Source: CAYRNY01 sp964425755 (lineage in GTDB: Bacteria; Chloroflexota; Anaerolineae; Aggregatilineales; Aggregatilineaceae). Taken from it: 64,000 nt of DNA. Positions within the stretch are counted from its first letter, which is position 1. Every line of letters begins with the position of its first letter. The stretch is from assembly GCA_964425755.1 (NCBI GenBank), contig CAYRNY010000015.1:62001-126000 (forward strand), given 5' to 3'. Both the position numbers and the translations under genes were made by a program. Of this stretch, positions 51,601-60,482 are shown piece after piece. The notes beneath the pieces are model-generated. The model did not search any database, had not been told where the DNA came from, and saw nothing but the letters and a program-made list of their open reading frames with translations.

Positions 51601-52261
51601 TGGTCAGTTTCACGCCGGCCAGCGGCACGTACGGGAACGGGATCGCGGCCAGGTCGCCCTCCGTGAGCGGCAGTGTCGCGATCTTGCTCGTCCCGGCGAC
51701 GGCCACTGCACTCCTGGTTTTCGGATCGACGCCCACCTTGCACCACGCGTGGTGGCCGCTTGTGGCAGGGACATAGCCCGTCAGGTCCAGCGAGCCGCCT
51801 GGGAAGTAATGCTCCTCATGCCCGTACCGGTAATAGAACGGCTCGATCACAACCACCATGCCGGACGCCATATGCACCAGGCCAGGCGCGATCCGCCGCG
51901 CACCGACCGGCGCGTTCGTCGCCGGTGCCGCCGAGGTGCTCGGCAACGGCGCGCCGCCTGAAAACACGAGGAAATCGTCCGCGCGGATGCCGGTGATCTC
52001 GTAAATGCCACGCTCGTTGAGCTCGACGAACACCGGCACGTCAGGCTTGTGCGCCACCTGGTGATTGATCGCCGGCACGAGCGACACGCCACTGCCGGAC
52101 GTAAGCCTCACCCAGGTGTAGCCCGGACGGCCAGGCACGACGAAATTGCTGGCATCTGTTTTCCCGGGCACGCGCCCCAACTCGCCGGGCAACTTGCGCC
52201 GCGCGATCGCGCGCCTGACGGCTTCGTCAAACATCCGCTGGAGACGATCTAGATCACTCAT
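48644..52261 (-). CDS. Phage tail fibre with tandem-duplicated discoidin-like modules
   Basis: The 1,205-residue protein begins with a head region of about 345 residues. Two 389-residue units that look identical follow (about 345-733 and 734-1122), then a short end domain. Each unit has two copies of the phage-fibre motif HDNVAGEIAAL..KATPVNADLLI, Gly-rich hinges, and a discoidin-like (F5/8 type C) module of about 130 residues (KAFDDDPGTPWQASGG). Such modules usually bind sugars, which fits host recognition. It overlaps the previous gene by 4 bp. The exact repeat raises a small chance of an assembly error. Confidence 0.85.
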   Translation of the reverse strand: MSDLDRLQRMFDEAVRRAIARRKLPGELGRVPGKTDASNFVVPGRPGYTWVRLTSGSGVSLVPAINHQVAHKPDVPVFVELNERGIYEITGIRADDFLVFSGGAPLPSTSAAPATNAPVGARRIAPGLVHMASGMVVVIEPFYYRYGHEEHYFPGGSLDLTGYVPATSGHHAWCKVGVDPKTRSAVAVAGTSKIATLPLTEGDLAAIPFPYVPLAGVKLTNGMTAIGGETRFRDARPWWSVQPEPFGVRAATTLAIGGGAVTVTQTAHVLEAESGTADDLDTITAAASATFVLLKAAAGHTITVRHGADNISLNGAADFVLSGSKGLLLFYDGSAWNDLGAGGGSGSGTDPDAIHDNVAGEIAALSEKATPVNADLLIIEDSEASNAKKKVQVGNLPGGGGGVSGPASSTDNAIPRFDGTAGTLLQDSSVTIDDNNRLILPDDAAYPPLNVTARSVPPSSPVAGDVYLDDGTNTASGAPGWRRYTGAAWEDVSAASGSGGTDTDAIHDNVAGEIAALPEKATPVNADLLIIEDSEASNAKKKVQIGNLPGGGGGASSLDDLMDVDTSTTPPGDGQALLWDAAANLWLPHDVEKPSEVVLSGDLADTPGAIFSADRYYGSDTPDKAFDDDPGTPWQASGGWPYWLEVELPNKFVVKRYSLQFYDGAAAPSAWEFQYWNGLTWVTVDTQSGYPQSAEVRTFDIDNDAAAFRWRWRFTAGNGSTWIRVYEAELFADSGSGTDPDAIHDNVAGEIAALSEKATPVNADLLIIEDSEASNAKKKVQVGNLPGGGGGVSGPASSTDNAIPRFDGTAGTLLQDSSVTIDDNNRLILPDDAAYPPLNVTARSVPPSSPVAGDVYLDDGTNTASGAPGWRRYTGAAWEDVSAASGSGGTDTDAIHDNVAGEIAALPEKATPVNADLLIIEDSEASNAKKKVQIGNLPGGGGGASSLDDLMDVDTSTTPPGDGQALLWDAAANLWLPHDVEKPSEVVLSGDLADTPGAIFSADRYYGSDTPDKAFDDDPGTPWQASGGWPYWLEVELPNKFVVKRYSLQFYDGAAAPSAWEFQYWNGLTWVTVDTQSGYPQSAEVRTFDIDNDAAAFRWRWRFTAGNGSTWIRVYEAELFADVAAGNSLGSLSDVDTITAQPTGGQALVFDDTDDLWKPGTPDQWVAPPASASASGTPGQMAYDSDYLYVCVATDTWKRVALSTW
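48897..50063. repeat. 1,167-bp tandem repeat, unit 1
   Basis: The sequence from here is repeated after exactly 1,167 bases (389 codons), so the reading frame is kept. I saw no differences where I compared the two copies. Confidence 0.9.
50064..51230. repeat. 1,167-bp tandem repeat, unit 2
   Basis: Second copy of the unit at 48897-50063. It contains the same pair of fibre motifs and one discoidin-like module. After 51230 the sequence diverges. Confidence 0.9.
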
Positions 52262-55200
52262 GCGACACCCCCGATGATGCAGAGCAGTTCGCCGACCGGC
52301 GGGTCACTGAAATCGCCCAGGTTGCCTGATTTATCCTGGATCGTCTGGAAATAATCGGTCGTGTACCCGATCTTCCCCGTGCCGCCCCACACGTAACCGA
52401 TATCCTGGTTGTCCCCGCTGAGCGCTACACGGCGCCAGACCGCCGTCGCGTAGCCCGACGACAGCGGCTCGATGGCCATCCACGTACCGCCCTCGTCCTC
52501 GGACACGAACAGGCCGAAATGCCCTGATGCCTGCTCGCCGATCACCGCCAGTCGCTGGCGATTTTGCGGCGATGACGCGATGGTGAAGCGGTCGTAGCGC
52601 ACCCCCACGTTGGCTGCCGGTTCGATGTTCGTGTGCGTGCCGCTTACGTTCTTGTAGAGATGGAGCGCCTGGTCGTAGGAGCCGACCCGCTCCTTGTGGT
52701 TGTAGTACAGGATATCGTCGCCGGCGTTGCCGTCCCACGGAGCGATGAAAGGCCCGCCAAGCCCCTGCCCGAGCACGTAGCCCGAAAGCGGCGACCAGGT
52801 AGCACCATAGTCGTTTGACTGGAATATGCGCGGACTGGCGGCCTCGTAATCGCCATTTGAGGTGAACGCCGCGCACAGTACTCTGCCGGGCGTTTTGCTG
52901 CTGACGTAGACCCCCGCCACGTGCTCGCGGTTGCCGCCCTCGCGGAACGTGTTGATAGCCGTCTCGGCAGACCAGTTCGTGCCATCTGTGGTGCGGGTGA
53001 TATACGTCCCGCCCTCTGCGTTGTAGTGCGTCGCGACGACGACGAACCCCTCTTCAGCGAACGACGCGTCGATCATGCGCCGCGCGTTCGCCGCGCTGTT
53101 GTCGCGCCCGTTGGCCGTGAAGTCGTATTGCTTGGTCGCGCTGGGCGAGCCAAACAGGTCTTCAACGCGGTAGATGGCATCGTTCGTGACCATCCAGCCG
53201 TTCACCGCCCCCACACCGTTCAGATATCCCGGCGAGAAGGCGTCGACGACCCACTGACATGACGTGTCAGACATGCCGTCCATGCTCAAGTTCGTGCGCG
53301 TCCAGGTCGGGCGGGTGGCCTGAAAATTAACCGTGACGTATAGGTAGCCGTTGCTGTCGATCGCCGCCATCTGATTCAGCTCGCCCGGCAGCAGGTACGG
53401 GAATGGTTTGTCGAGCTGCCAGTCGCCCGAATACCAGTCCTCGTCATAGGTGGGGATGCTAACCTGTTCAGGGATATACGTGATGGCCGGCGGCCCGCTG
53501 GCTTCGCGCTCCAGGCGCAGGCGCGCCGTCTTGGCGCGTGCTGCGTGGTTGTATTCGAACACCACCTCGTACGGCAGGCACCGCGCGTCGGTGAACGCCA
53601 ACCCGCGCTGGGCAGCGTAGGCCGCGGGGATCGTCAGTTGCACCCACTGCATCAGTGCCGGCTCGATGCCGCCGTCGTTGCCGTGCGCGATCAGCACTTC
53701 GAATAACGTCTGGTCGGGATTCATACGGATCGCGTAGCGCATCCCTTCGCGGGTGTTTAGCTCGGCCTGGTCGATCACCACCTGCTCGCTGCGGCGCACC
53801 ATCTGCAGGCCCTGCCCCGGCACTGACCCCGGCGCGCGACAATACACACCGACCACGGACTCGATATCGGTGGCCTGGTTCGTGCTGGCGACGATCGCCG
53901 CGGCCCACAGCCAGTGATAGCGGCTGCTGCGTGTCTCGGTGTACTGGATCTCCATCCAATCACCGGCACCAATGCCCTGCAGCACGGTCGTTGTGCGGTC
54001 GGCGATGGCGCGCAGTTGTGGATCGGGCCGAATTGCCAGGCGGCCACGCGAGTCACACGTCAGGCGGCACGCCATCGCCTGGGCCATGTAATCCGCCTGG
54101 CTGTACAGCGAATCGCCTTGTGTTTCGAGCAGGGGCACCGCGTACGTGTCCAGGTACCCCGACCAGGAAAAGTCGGCCAATTCCAGGGCGGTTGAATGCC
54201 AGTGCAGGATGAACCAGGCGTAGCGATCTGGGTTGAGATCCGCCATTTCATCAAAGTTGGACGGCGCATTGGCACGCAGCAGGCCCATCGGGAATACCGG
54301 CAATTGCGCGAGTCGCCCGGCAACGTCCACGCAGTGCAGTTCAACGTGCGCGCGCATGCCGGTATCGGTGGCCTCAATGCGCACCGGCTCCTCGCCGATC
54401 CACCCCACAAAGCGCATGTGCTCGCGCCCGGCAGGTCCGTAGAGGTTCCCGGCCTCACCACTGCCGTAAAACTCCTGCTCCCAATACATCACGAGCGTGC
54501 CATACCGGAACTGCTCGGCGGGGATATCCTCGTAAACCCGGAATGTAATCTCCTGGCCCTCCTGGCGCAGCACGCGCTGGGCGACCTCGAAGTGCTTGAT
54601 TTCCGGCGCCGGCGGCGGGTTCGCCTCGTATAAATTAAACTCCCTCACTTCAACCGAATCAGGGTCTCCATCTCCAGTAGGCGCATCATAATTCACGTCA
54701 TCGACTGTAAGTCTCCACGCAATAGCGGTAATCGGGGGCTCAAGCACTACAACATTTTCTTCGGAGTCGCCCGGGCAATCTGAAAATGTGGCTACTACTG
54801 TGTCAAAGTTTCCGTCACCCGTTGTGTCGGCCTCGATGGTGCAGTCTCGCACAGAATTGTTCTTAATGCCGCTTGAGACAAACCCTACTTTTGAGATTGT
54901 TTGGGCAGATGGAAATTCAATCGCCAGCCACGCCCCGATAAGCTCCTTAAATGACGCCCACCAGGGGAAATCGCACCCACTGTCAATGCCGTCGAATGCA
55001 CACTCTGGAGGGTTGCTTAACTTGCTCGAAGACGCCGTAGCGGTTGCGCCAACGTAGCTCACCTCGTTGTACGTTACGGTGTCGCCCGTCACCGCCACCG
55101 GCACGCGCTGCACGCTCGATTTGCCGTTGCTGTCCGTCACGGTGAGTTTCGCCCAGCGAAAGCCCGGTGGGTACGCGACGGTGATCGCCGGATCCGTCAC

Positions 55201-55818
55201 GGCACCAGACACGAGCGTGCCGTCGCCGATCTCCCACAGATAGCCCGCAATCGTCGCGCCCTGCGCGACGGCGAACGACCCCGACCCATCGTGTTGCACG
55301 GTAGCCTGGCCGGTTGCTGCATCCATCTCGCCCGCATACCCCACGCCCGCGTTCGCGACGGGTGGCGGCGGCGTATTATCCAGATAGGTACGCGTGCCGT
55401 CCTTGAGGATCGTGCCATCGCTGCGCATGTGCGGGATTTTGGCCCACACCCGAAAATCGTCCAGCACCGTAATGTAGGCGTCCGCGGCCACCGCCAGCTC
55501 GCCGTCGCCCGTACCCTGCGAGACCCACACCTCAATGCAATCCCCCAGGGTGGGATCCGTAACCACGCCCTTGACGCGCGCGATGCCAAAATCCCGCCCG
55601 CCGGCACTCGACCCAAGCAGTAACGTCATGCCGTCCTCGATGTCCGCCAGCGTCCCCGCGGTCACATTATAGGGCTTGATCAGGTGCCAGATATCCGTGC
55701 TCTGCCACCGCCCGTAGGTCACCGTATCCGCGTGCGCCTGCGCGGCGTACACGGTTTGCGGGTCGAGGATAAACAGGTGGCCTTCGTGCCACTGCGGGTG
55801 TTGGGTCCAGCTCGCCAT
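52258..55818 (-). CDS. Large tail or baseplate protein with PKD-like, discoidin-like and BNR-like regions
   Basis: The 1,186-residue protein has an N-terminal tail-type region (about 1-150). A PKD-like fold follows (about 152-246, DGSGSFAVAQGATIAGYLWEIGDG, VTDSNGKSSVQRVPV), then a discoidin-like module (about 250-395). A central baseplate-like part comes next (AEQFRYGTLVMYW). The end (about 870-1170) has repeated FQSNDYGATWSP and LFVSEDEGGTWMA motifs, as in BNR/sialidase propellers. It likely sits at the tail tip and binds or cuts surface glycan. No sialidase catalytic set could be confirmed. Confidence 0.75.
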   Translation of the reverse strand: MASWTQHPQWHEGHLFILDPQTVYAAQAHADTVTYGRWQSTDIWHLIKPYNVTAGTLADIEDGMTLLLGSSAGGRDFGIARVKGVVTDPTLGDCIEVWVSQGTGDGELAVAADAYITVLDDFRVWAKIPHMRSDGTILKDGTRTYLDNTPPPPVANAGVGYAGEMDAATGQATVQHDGSGSFAVAQGATIAGYLWEIGDGTLVSGAVTDPAITVAYPPGFRWAKLTVTDSNGKSSVQRVPVAVTGDTVTYNEVSYVGATATASSSKLSNPPECAFDGIDSGCDFPWWASFKELIGAWLAIEFPSAQTISKVGFVSSGIKNNSVRDCTIEADTTGDGNFDTVVATFSDCPGDSEENVVVLEPPITAIAWRLTVDDVNYDAPTGDGDPDSVEVREFNLYEANPPPAPEIKHFEVAQRVLRQEGQEITFRVYEDIPAEQFRYGTLVMYWEQEFYGSGEAGNLYGPAGREHMRFVGWIGEEPVRIEATDTGMRAHVELHCVDVAGRLAQLPVFPMGLLRANAPSNFDEMADLNPDRYAWFILHWHSTALELADFSWSGYLDTYAVPLLETQGDSLYSQADYMAQAMACRLTCDSRGRLAIRPDPQLRAIADRTTTVLQGIGAGDWMEIQYTETRSSRYHWLWAAAIVASTNQATDIESVVGVYCRAPGSVPGQGLQMVRRSEQVVIDQAELNTREGMRYAIRMNPDQTLFEVLIAHGNDGGIEPALMQWVQLTIPAAYAAQRGLAFTDARCLPYEVVFEYNHAARAKTARLRLEREASGPPAITYIPEQVSIPTYDEDWYSGDWQLDKPFPYLLPGELNQMAAIDSNGYLYVTVNFQATRPTWTRTNLSMDGMSDTSCQWVVDAFSPGYLNGVGAVNGWMVTNDAIYRVEDLFGSPSATKQYDFTANGRDNSAANARRMIDASFAEEGFVVVATHYNAEGGTYITRTTDGTNWSAETAINTFREGGNREHVAGVYVSSKTPGRVLCAAFTSNGDYEAASPRIFQSNDYGATWSPLSGYVLGQGLGGPFIAPWDGNAGDDILYYNHKERVGSYDQALHLYKNVSGTHTNIEPAANVGVRYDRFTIASSPQNRQRLAVIGEQASGHFGLFVSEDEGGTWMAIEPLSSGYATAVWRRVALSGDNQDIGYVWGGTGKIGYTTDYFQTIQDKSGNLGDFSDPPVGELLCIIGGVA

Positions 55819-56204
55819 CAGATCGCCACCAGCCCGATAAACGTAAACCGTACGTTGTGGTAATTGTGCCCGCCGAACCGCACATCATCCCTGCGATTGT
55901 GGAGCACCGTCGCGTTGTAATCCGCGAATGTCACGCGGTCGGGACCCGGCAGGCGCACCGTCACGAGCCCCGATTCGTCTGTCACGTCCGTCGTGGAGAG
56001 GTCGAGAGCGGATAAGATCGCCAGGTACTGATCCACGCGCAGCACGTTGAACGTAACAGTCGCCGTCGGCGCGCCATCGACCAGCATCAGCCCGTTTCCT
56101 ACGTGCCGGCGCAGCGGGTAGGAGATGCCGGGGCACTGCGGCTGTGGGTCGAAGACCACCAGCCCAGCGACGTTGTCATAGCCAGGGGCACCTGCGTACA
56201 TCAT
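55818..56204 (-). CDS. Distal tail or tail-tip protein (128 aa)
   Basis: The 128-residue protein is beta-rich (GLVVFDPQPQCPGISYPLRRHVG, VTVRLPGPDRVTFADYNATVLHN) and lies between the tape measure and the large tail protein. That is the place of the distal tail protein in siphoviruses. It overlaps both neighbours. The function is inferred mainly from order. Confidence 0.55.
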   Translation of the reverse strand: MMYAGAPGYDNVAGLVVFDPQPQCPGISYPLRRHVGNGLMLVDGAPTATVTFNVLRVDQYLAILSALDLSTTDVTDESGLVTVRLPGPDRVTFADYNATVLHNRRDDVRFGGHNYHNVRFTFIGLVAI

Positions 56205-58843
56205 CCGACTGCACCTCCGCTAAACCCGAATACCCCTCTCAGCGTATCGTAGACTGACTGCGCACCGCTCGCGATGGCCCTGCTCGTCTCCGCAGCAGCG
56301 CCGTACACATCGCCGTAGACATTGGCCGTGGTGTAGTTGTAGGTCGGGGGCTGCACCGCAGCCGCTTGCTGTGACAGCGAGCCAAACGCCGACGAAAATG
56401 CCGCTTGCACTGACGACATCCCCTGCTGGGTAATTTGCGTCAATATCGTATAGTGCTGCGCCGTCATACCTTGCTGGATCTGGAAATGCATACGCCGGCG
56501 CTGGTCCTCGATGGCCCAATCCTGCTGCTGGCGCTGCAGGCGGATGCGCCGTTCCTGGTCTTCCTGCCGGATGCGGTCCTGGAACGCGCGCTGCGCTTCC
56601 TGGCGCTCGCGCTGGTGCTGCCGGCGCAGGTCCTCCAGCGCCTGGCGACCCGCCGCCAGACGTTCGTCGCGCTCGCGATCCAGCAGCTCCATCTGGTGCT
56701 CGAAGTCCTCTTCGCGACGCTCCTGCTGCTTCTCGTACTCCTTGTTGGCGTCCCCGGTCTGGTCCTCCAGCTGGATTCGCACGTTGCGCAGCGCCCAGGC
56801 GTTGAGGCTCGCGACAGCTTCCTGCGCGCTGCGGTTGGCGTCGCGTTGCATGCGCAGCAAATTGTCCTGGTGGTCTTCAGCCAGGCGTTTCGAGCGCAGG
56901 TTGTACGCCTGGATATCGTCGAGGCGTTCCTGCGCAATCTTGCGCGCATCGGCGGCCATATCGGCCAGGATCTTCGAGCGCCTCTCGAAGTATTTCTGGT
57001 CGAGCTTGGCCAGATCGCGATAATGTTTGTTCCAATCCTGGGCGCGCTTGCGCAGGAAATCCTCTTCCTCACGCTGGAGCTTTAGCTGGCGGTCCGCCTG
57101 GATTTCGCGCTGCGTCTCGGCGTATTCCAGCGCCCGGCGGGTCGCCTCCTGGATTTCCCGCTCTACTGCCAGCGTGTTTGGAAATGTCTGGAGCTCGCGC
57201 GCTTCCATGTCGAGCGCCTCGATTTTCTCACGCACTTCCCGCAGTGCCTCTGGTGCCGCGCCGATCGCTTCAAGCGTGCGCAGTAATTCGGTCGTGATCT
57301 CGCGCTCGACCTCGATCTCCCGCAGCCGGATATCGATCTGCTCCTGGCTCATATCGGCAACGCGCCGGCGGAGGTCGGCCTCGCGCTTGGCCAGCGTGGT
57401 CGCATCCTCAAGCGCCTGGTTCGCCTGCTCCGCCTGCTCGGCAAACGGCAGCACGTTGTCGGTAAGATCGGCGACCTGCTGATCCAGAGCGCCAATCTGC
57501 TCCGTCAATTCGCCCACGCGCTCTGACGTATCCTCGCCGTACAAGTCCTCACGCATCTGCAGGAACTCGCGCTCAGAGGCCAGGATATCGCGCTGTAGCG
57601 CCAGGTCATCAATGCGCGCCTGTACCTGCTCCGCAGACGCATCGCGCATCAATCGCGAGATTTCCATCTCCCACTGCACGCGCTGTTGTGAGTCCTCGCG
57701 CAGCTGTTGCGTCGTTTCCATGCGCGCCTGCGCCAGCTCGCGCGAAGCGGCAGCGGCGTCATTGGCTGCGACGAGCTCCGAATCGTAGGCCTCAGTGAGC
57801 CCCTCAGTTCCGCGATTAAGCTCCTCTATCTGATCGTTATAGACCTCGATCTTTTCGCGGGCCTGGTCAAATAGCTCACCAGATATCTCAGATACGCCGG
57901 CAAGTTCTGTCAGCGCCGCGATAGAGCCTTCCACCCCTGCTAGCTGCCGTTCAAGTTTAGGGATATCTTCCATGCGCCCCATTTGGGCGACTGTCGCGAT
58001 CTGCTGCTCAATGCCCGCCTGCTGATCTAGCAGAGCGTTATATTGCTCTTCCAGGTCCAGCACTTCAGCGAAGTTGTCACGCTCCACTTCTAGTATGGCA
58101 ACACGCCGCTCCTGAGCCTCGACGGCTTCGTCGAGCTCGTCAGTCGTCAGTTTGATGCCGGTAGCATATCCTTCAGCCCGAGACGTCAACAGCTCGATGT
58201 TGCGCTGAGCCTCTTCGCGCTCCCTTTCCCTGGCGTCCCGAATCGCGTTGTAAGCCAGCACGATGCCGGCGCCTAAAGCCGTTACGCCACCGGCCAGCAG
58301 CGCGACATTGGTGCGCGTCAGGTTCAGCCCATCGACCAGCTCGGGCAGTTCATGGCGCAGCATCCCGGCGGCCTCGTTGACGGACAGTAATTCCGCCCCG
58401 ATGTTCAGCGGGCCTGCAAGTTCTGTGCCGCCTACCGCTCTAACCGCCCTACCGATTGCACGCGTCCGGCGCTTGACGTAACCGTATAATCGCGCCTGTT
58501 CAATTTCGTGCCGTGCGCGCTCGATATCCCCCATATCGACCTGCATCTGGCGCGGCTCGACCATCTCGTCCAGCGCGCGATCGGTCTGCTCGATCTCCTG
58601 GCGCGTGAGCCTGAGGTCACCTGCTAACCTGTCAATGCGCCGTCCCAGCCGTTGCGCACCGGTACCGTACTGCGCGAGGTTACGCTCCGCCGCGCCAAGC
58701 TCGCGATTCTGGTCCTGGGCGGATATGCGCAATGCGTCTAACTCGCGCTGCAACTCCTGCGCGCGCTGACGGACCTCGTTTGCAGCCCTATCATCCGTTT
58801 CGAATCGGATGAGTTGGCGACGCACGGTTGTTTCTTCAGCCAT
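56201..58843 (-). CDS. Tail tape-measure protein
   Basis: The 880-residue protein is almost entirely charged helices and coiled coil. It has one hydrophobic segment at about 180-200 (VALLAGGVTALGAGIVLAYNAI) and a small hydrophobic C-terminal region. This is the usual layout of a tape measure, which sets tail length and is ejected into the host. At about 0.15 nm per residue it predicts a tail near 130 nm (family rule of thumb). It follows the two tail-assembly chaperones directly. Confidence 0.88.
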   Translation of the reverse strand: MAEETTVRRQLIRFETDDRAANEVRQRAQELQRELDALRISAQDQNRELGAAERNLAQYGTGAQRLGRRIDRLAGDLRLTRQEIEQTDRALDEMVEPRQMQVDMGDIERARHEIEQARLYGYVKRRTRAIGRAVRAVGGTELAGPLNIGAELLSVNEAAGMLRHELPELVDGLNLTRTNVALLAGGVTALGAGIVLAYNAIRDAREREREEAQRNIELLTSRAEGYATGIKLTTDELDEAVEAQERRVAILEVERDNFAEVLDLEEQYNALLDQQAGIEQQIATVAQMGRMEDIPKLERQLAGVEGSIAALTELAGVSEISGELFDQAREKIEVYNDQIEELNRGTEGLTEAYDSELVAANDAAAASRELAQARMETTQQLREDSQQRVQWEMEISRLMRDASAEQVQARIDDLALQRDILASEREFLQMREDLYGEDTSERVGELTEQIGALDQQVADLTDNVLPFAEQAEQANQALEDATTLAKREADLRRRVADMSQEQIDIRLREIEVEREITTELLRTLEAIGAAPEALREVREKIEALDMEARELQTFPNTLAVEREIQEATRRALEYAETQREIQADRQLKLQREEEDFLRKRAQDWNKHYRDLAKLDQKYFERRSKILADMAADARKIAQERLDDIQAYNLRSKRLAEDHQDNLLRMQRDANRSAQEAVASLNAWALRNVRIQLEDQTGDANKEYEKQQERREEDFEHQMELLDRERDERLAAGRQALEDLRRQHQRERQEAQRAFQDRIRQEDQERRIRLQRQQQDWAIEDQRRRMHFQIQQGMTAQHYTILTQITQQGMSSVQAAFSSAFGSLSQQAAAVQPPTYNYTTANVYGDVYGAAAETSRAIASGAQSVYDTLRGVFGFSGGAVG

Positions 58844-59154
58844 TATTTGCCGTCTCGCAGTTTTAGCTCATAGCGCACGTTCCAGCTCACGGCCTGGTAT
58901 AGCCGCCGGAACGTGTGGATCATGGCCCGCCAGTGCGGGTGTTGGTCCCAGTAGCCGCCCGGTTCGGGCATGAACGCGTGCTCTTCCCACTTCAGCCACA
59001 GTTCGTAGGCATCTTCGTGGGGCATCCAGTCGCCTTCATAACAGATCTGGTCAGCTTCTGGCTCGGGCGGCTCCCATTTCAGATCCAGCCGCGACCGCGC
59101 CAATTGGTACATGTCATCGACCACGCGTTGCTGGAATTCAGCGCGCGCGCGCAT
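58843..59154 (-). CDS. Tail-assembly chaperone, second part (frameshift partner)
   Basis: The 103-residue frame begins at ATG 59154, sharing one base with the stop of the upstream gene (TAATG). It is rich in Trp and acidic residues (WEPPEPEADQICYEG, WDQHPHWRAMIHTF). In tailed phages the gene between the first chaperone and the tape measure is usually made as a -1 fusion, and a slippery heptamer is present at 59157-59163. It may be translated alone, as a fusion, or both. Confidence 0.7.
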   Translation of the reverse strand: MRARAEFQQRVVDDMYQLARSRLDLKWEPPEPEADQICYEGDWMPHEDAYELWLKWEEHAFMPEPGGYWDQHPHWRAMIHTFRRLYQAVSWNVRYELKLRDGK

Positions 59155-59546
59155 TATTTTGGGTCCGCTTCCTCATCCTCGGTCAGCGCACTATCGGGCT
59201 TCTCCACGGCGTTCGCCGTCGGGCTATACAATCGGTTGATCGCCTTCGAGATCGCCGTCTCAAGCCGTCTCGGCACCGTGTCCAGGTACTGTTCGTAGTT
59301 CGCGCGGATCGCCTCCGCATCGGCAGGGACATCCGGCGGTTGCCAGTCCACGCCCTGGATCGCCACCACATGCGCAGCGACGAAGCAGTAATTTGCTTGT
59401 GTCGTCTGCTCAGGGGTGAGCTTCTTTTTGGCAAGGTCCACCCCGAGCGCATCGCGCAGCATGTCGTCGCGCATTGCGTTGCGCACCGTGGCGCGCACCG
59501 TGAACGTGACGTCCTCGATCTTGCTCTTCGCTTCAGTTTGCATCAA
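59154..59546 (-). CDS. Tail-assembly chaperone, first part
   Basis: The 130-residue helical protein lies between the tail tube and tape-measure genes, as in lambda G. Its last sense codons are GAC CCA AAA before TAA. These form the slippery heptamer C CCA AAA, so a -1 slip would fuse it to the following 103-residue frame. The ratio of the two forms usually controls tape-measure coating. Confidence 0.72.
   Translation of the reverse strand: MMQTEAKSKIEDVTFTVRATVRNAMRDDMLRDALGVDLAKKKLTPEQTTQANYCFVAAHVVAIQGVDWQPPDVPADAEAIRANYEQYLDTVPRRLETAISKAINRLYSPTANAVEKPDSALTEDEEADPK
59157..59163 (-). promoter_or_regulatory. Predicted -1 ribosomal frameshift site (C CCA AAA)
   Basis: Read on the minus strand, CCCAAAA is in the correct X XXY YYZ phase and is followed at once by TAA. 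After a -1 slip the ribosome reads CCC AAA ATA ATG and continues in the 103-residue frame. Place and phase match known tail-chaperone frameshifts. I did not define a downstream pseudoknot. Confidence 0.7.
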
Positions 59547-59567
59547 TTCCCCTTCTTCAAGACGGGG

Positions 59568-59591
59568 CAGGTGTCACAAATGTGACACCTG
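59568..59591. repeat. Prophage palindrome copy 5 (intergenic, perfect)
   Basis: The arms CAGGTGTCACA and TGTGACACCTG flank AA. Flanking GGGC and GCCC could lengthen the hairpin. It lies between the tail tube and chaperone genes. Confidence 0.85.
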
Positions 59592-59598
59592 AACGCCC

Positions 59599-60477
59599 CT
59601 ACCAGCCGAACAGCGCGACCAGGATATCGCCTTCAGTTCCGGCGGCACCCAGCGTGATGGTATTGGCCACCGCATCGGCCTCGAACTCCGTCGCGCCCGG
59701 CGTATCCCCGACCCAGTCCAGTTCGGTGCCGTTGACGGCCACCAGGATGTTGTCCGCGCTGTCCTCGGCCAGCTGTACCGGCAGACTGAACGTCGTCTCG
59801 ACGCCGTCCAGCGTCCAGCGCCAGATCAGCGGGCGGTACGGCCAGGTGAAATCCAGCGCGATGGCCCGTTCGCTGCCCTCATCGGCCACGCTGAACGCGT
59901 GCCCCCAGGGATACGCCAGGCCGTAGTTGGTGATCATGCGGTACCCGTATTCGGGCAGGCCCTCCGACGAGTATCCTAGCCGTCCACGCGGCACGACCTT
60001 GGTGTTCAACACCATCGTGCCCGCGTACAGCCCCTGCCCGTAGGCGTTATCGGGGTCGTCGCTGTCCACCGGCGCGTAGGCCATGAAGAACAGGTTACGG
60101 TAGGACGGCGTGGCGGGTTGGTTCATCACGAACGAGCCGCCGGCCTTGTCCACGACCGAGAGCGACTGAACAAGCGCGCGGAAGACCATGTCATCCGACG
60201 CGAAGGTGGGATCACCCGATGGCATCTCGGTCGGGTTGTTGATGAACTGGTGGTACGCGCCGCCGTCGGCGACCTGGTTCAAGATCTCCGGGTCACTGGG
60301 CTGGAACGGAAAGTCCTTAGCGCCGAGCAACTGCGCCATGCCCGCGCCGTCCTGGTCACCGGCAGATGGCGCGGTTGCTGTCGAGCCGACCAGGTAGCCG
60401 TTGGCGTCCCGAATACCGTAGTAGACGGCCTCGAGCTTATTGCCGGTGGTTTTCTTGACATTGACTGTGGTTGCCAT
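59599..60477 (-). CDS. Major tail (tube) protein
   Basis: The 292-residue protein starts VNVKKTTGNKLEAVYYGIRDANGYLVGS, a pattern common in phage tube proteins. It ends with an Ig-like or beta-rich region (GAAGTEGDILVALFGW). It lies between the tail-terminator gene and the chaperones, the normal position of the tube. The palindrome copy 5 follows it by 7 bp on the late transcript. Confidence 0.78.
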   Translation of the reverse strand: MATTVNVKKTTGNKLEAVYYGIRDANGYLVGSTATAPSAGDQDGAGMAQLLGAKDFPFQPSDPEILNQVADGGAYHQFINNPTEMPSGDPTFASDDMVFRALVQSLSVVDKAGGSFVMNQPATPSYRNLFFMAYAPVDSDDPDNAYGQGLYAGTMVLNTKVVPRGRLGYSSEGLPEYGYRMITNYGLAYPWGHAFSVADEGSERAIALDFTWPYRPLIWRWTLDGVETTFSLPVQLAEDSADNILVAVNGTELDWVGDTPGATEFEADAVANTITLGAAGTEGDILVALFGW

Positions 60478-60482
60478 TTGAT

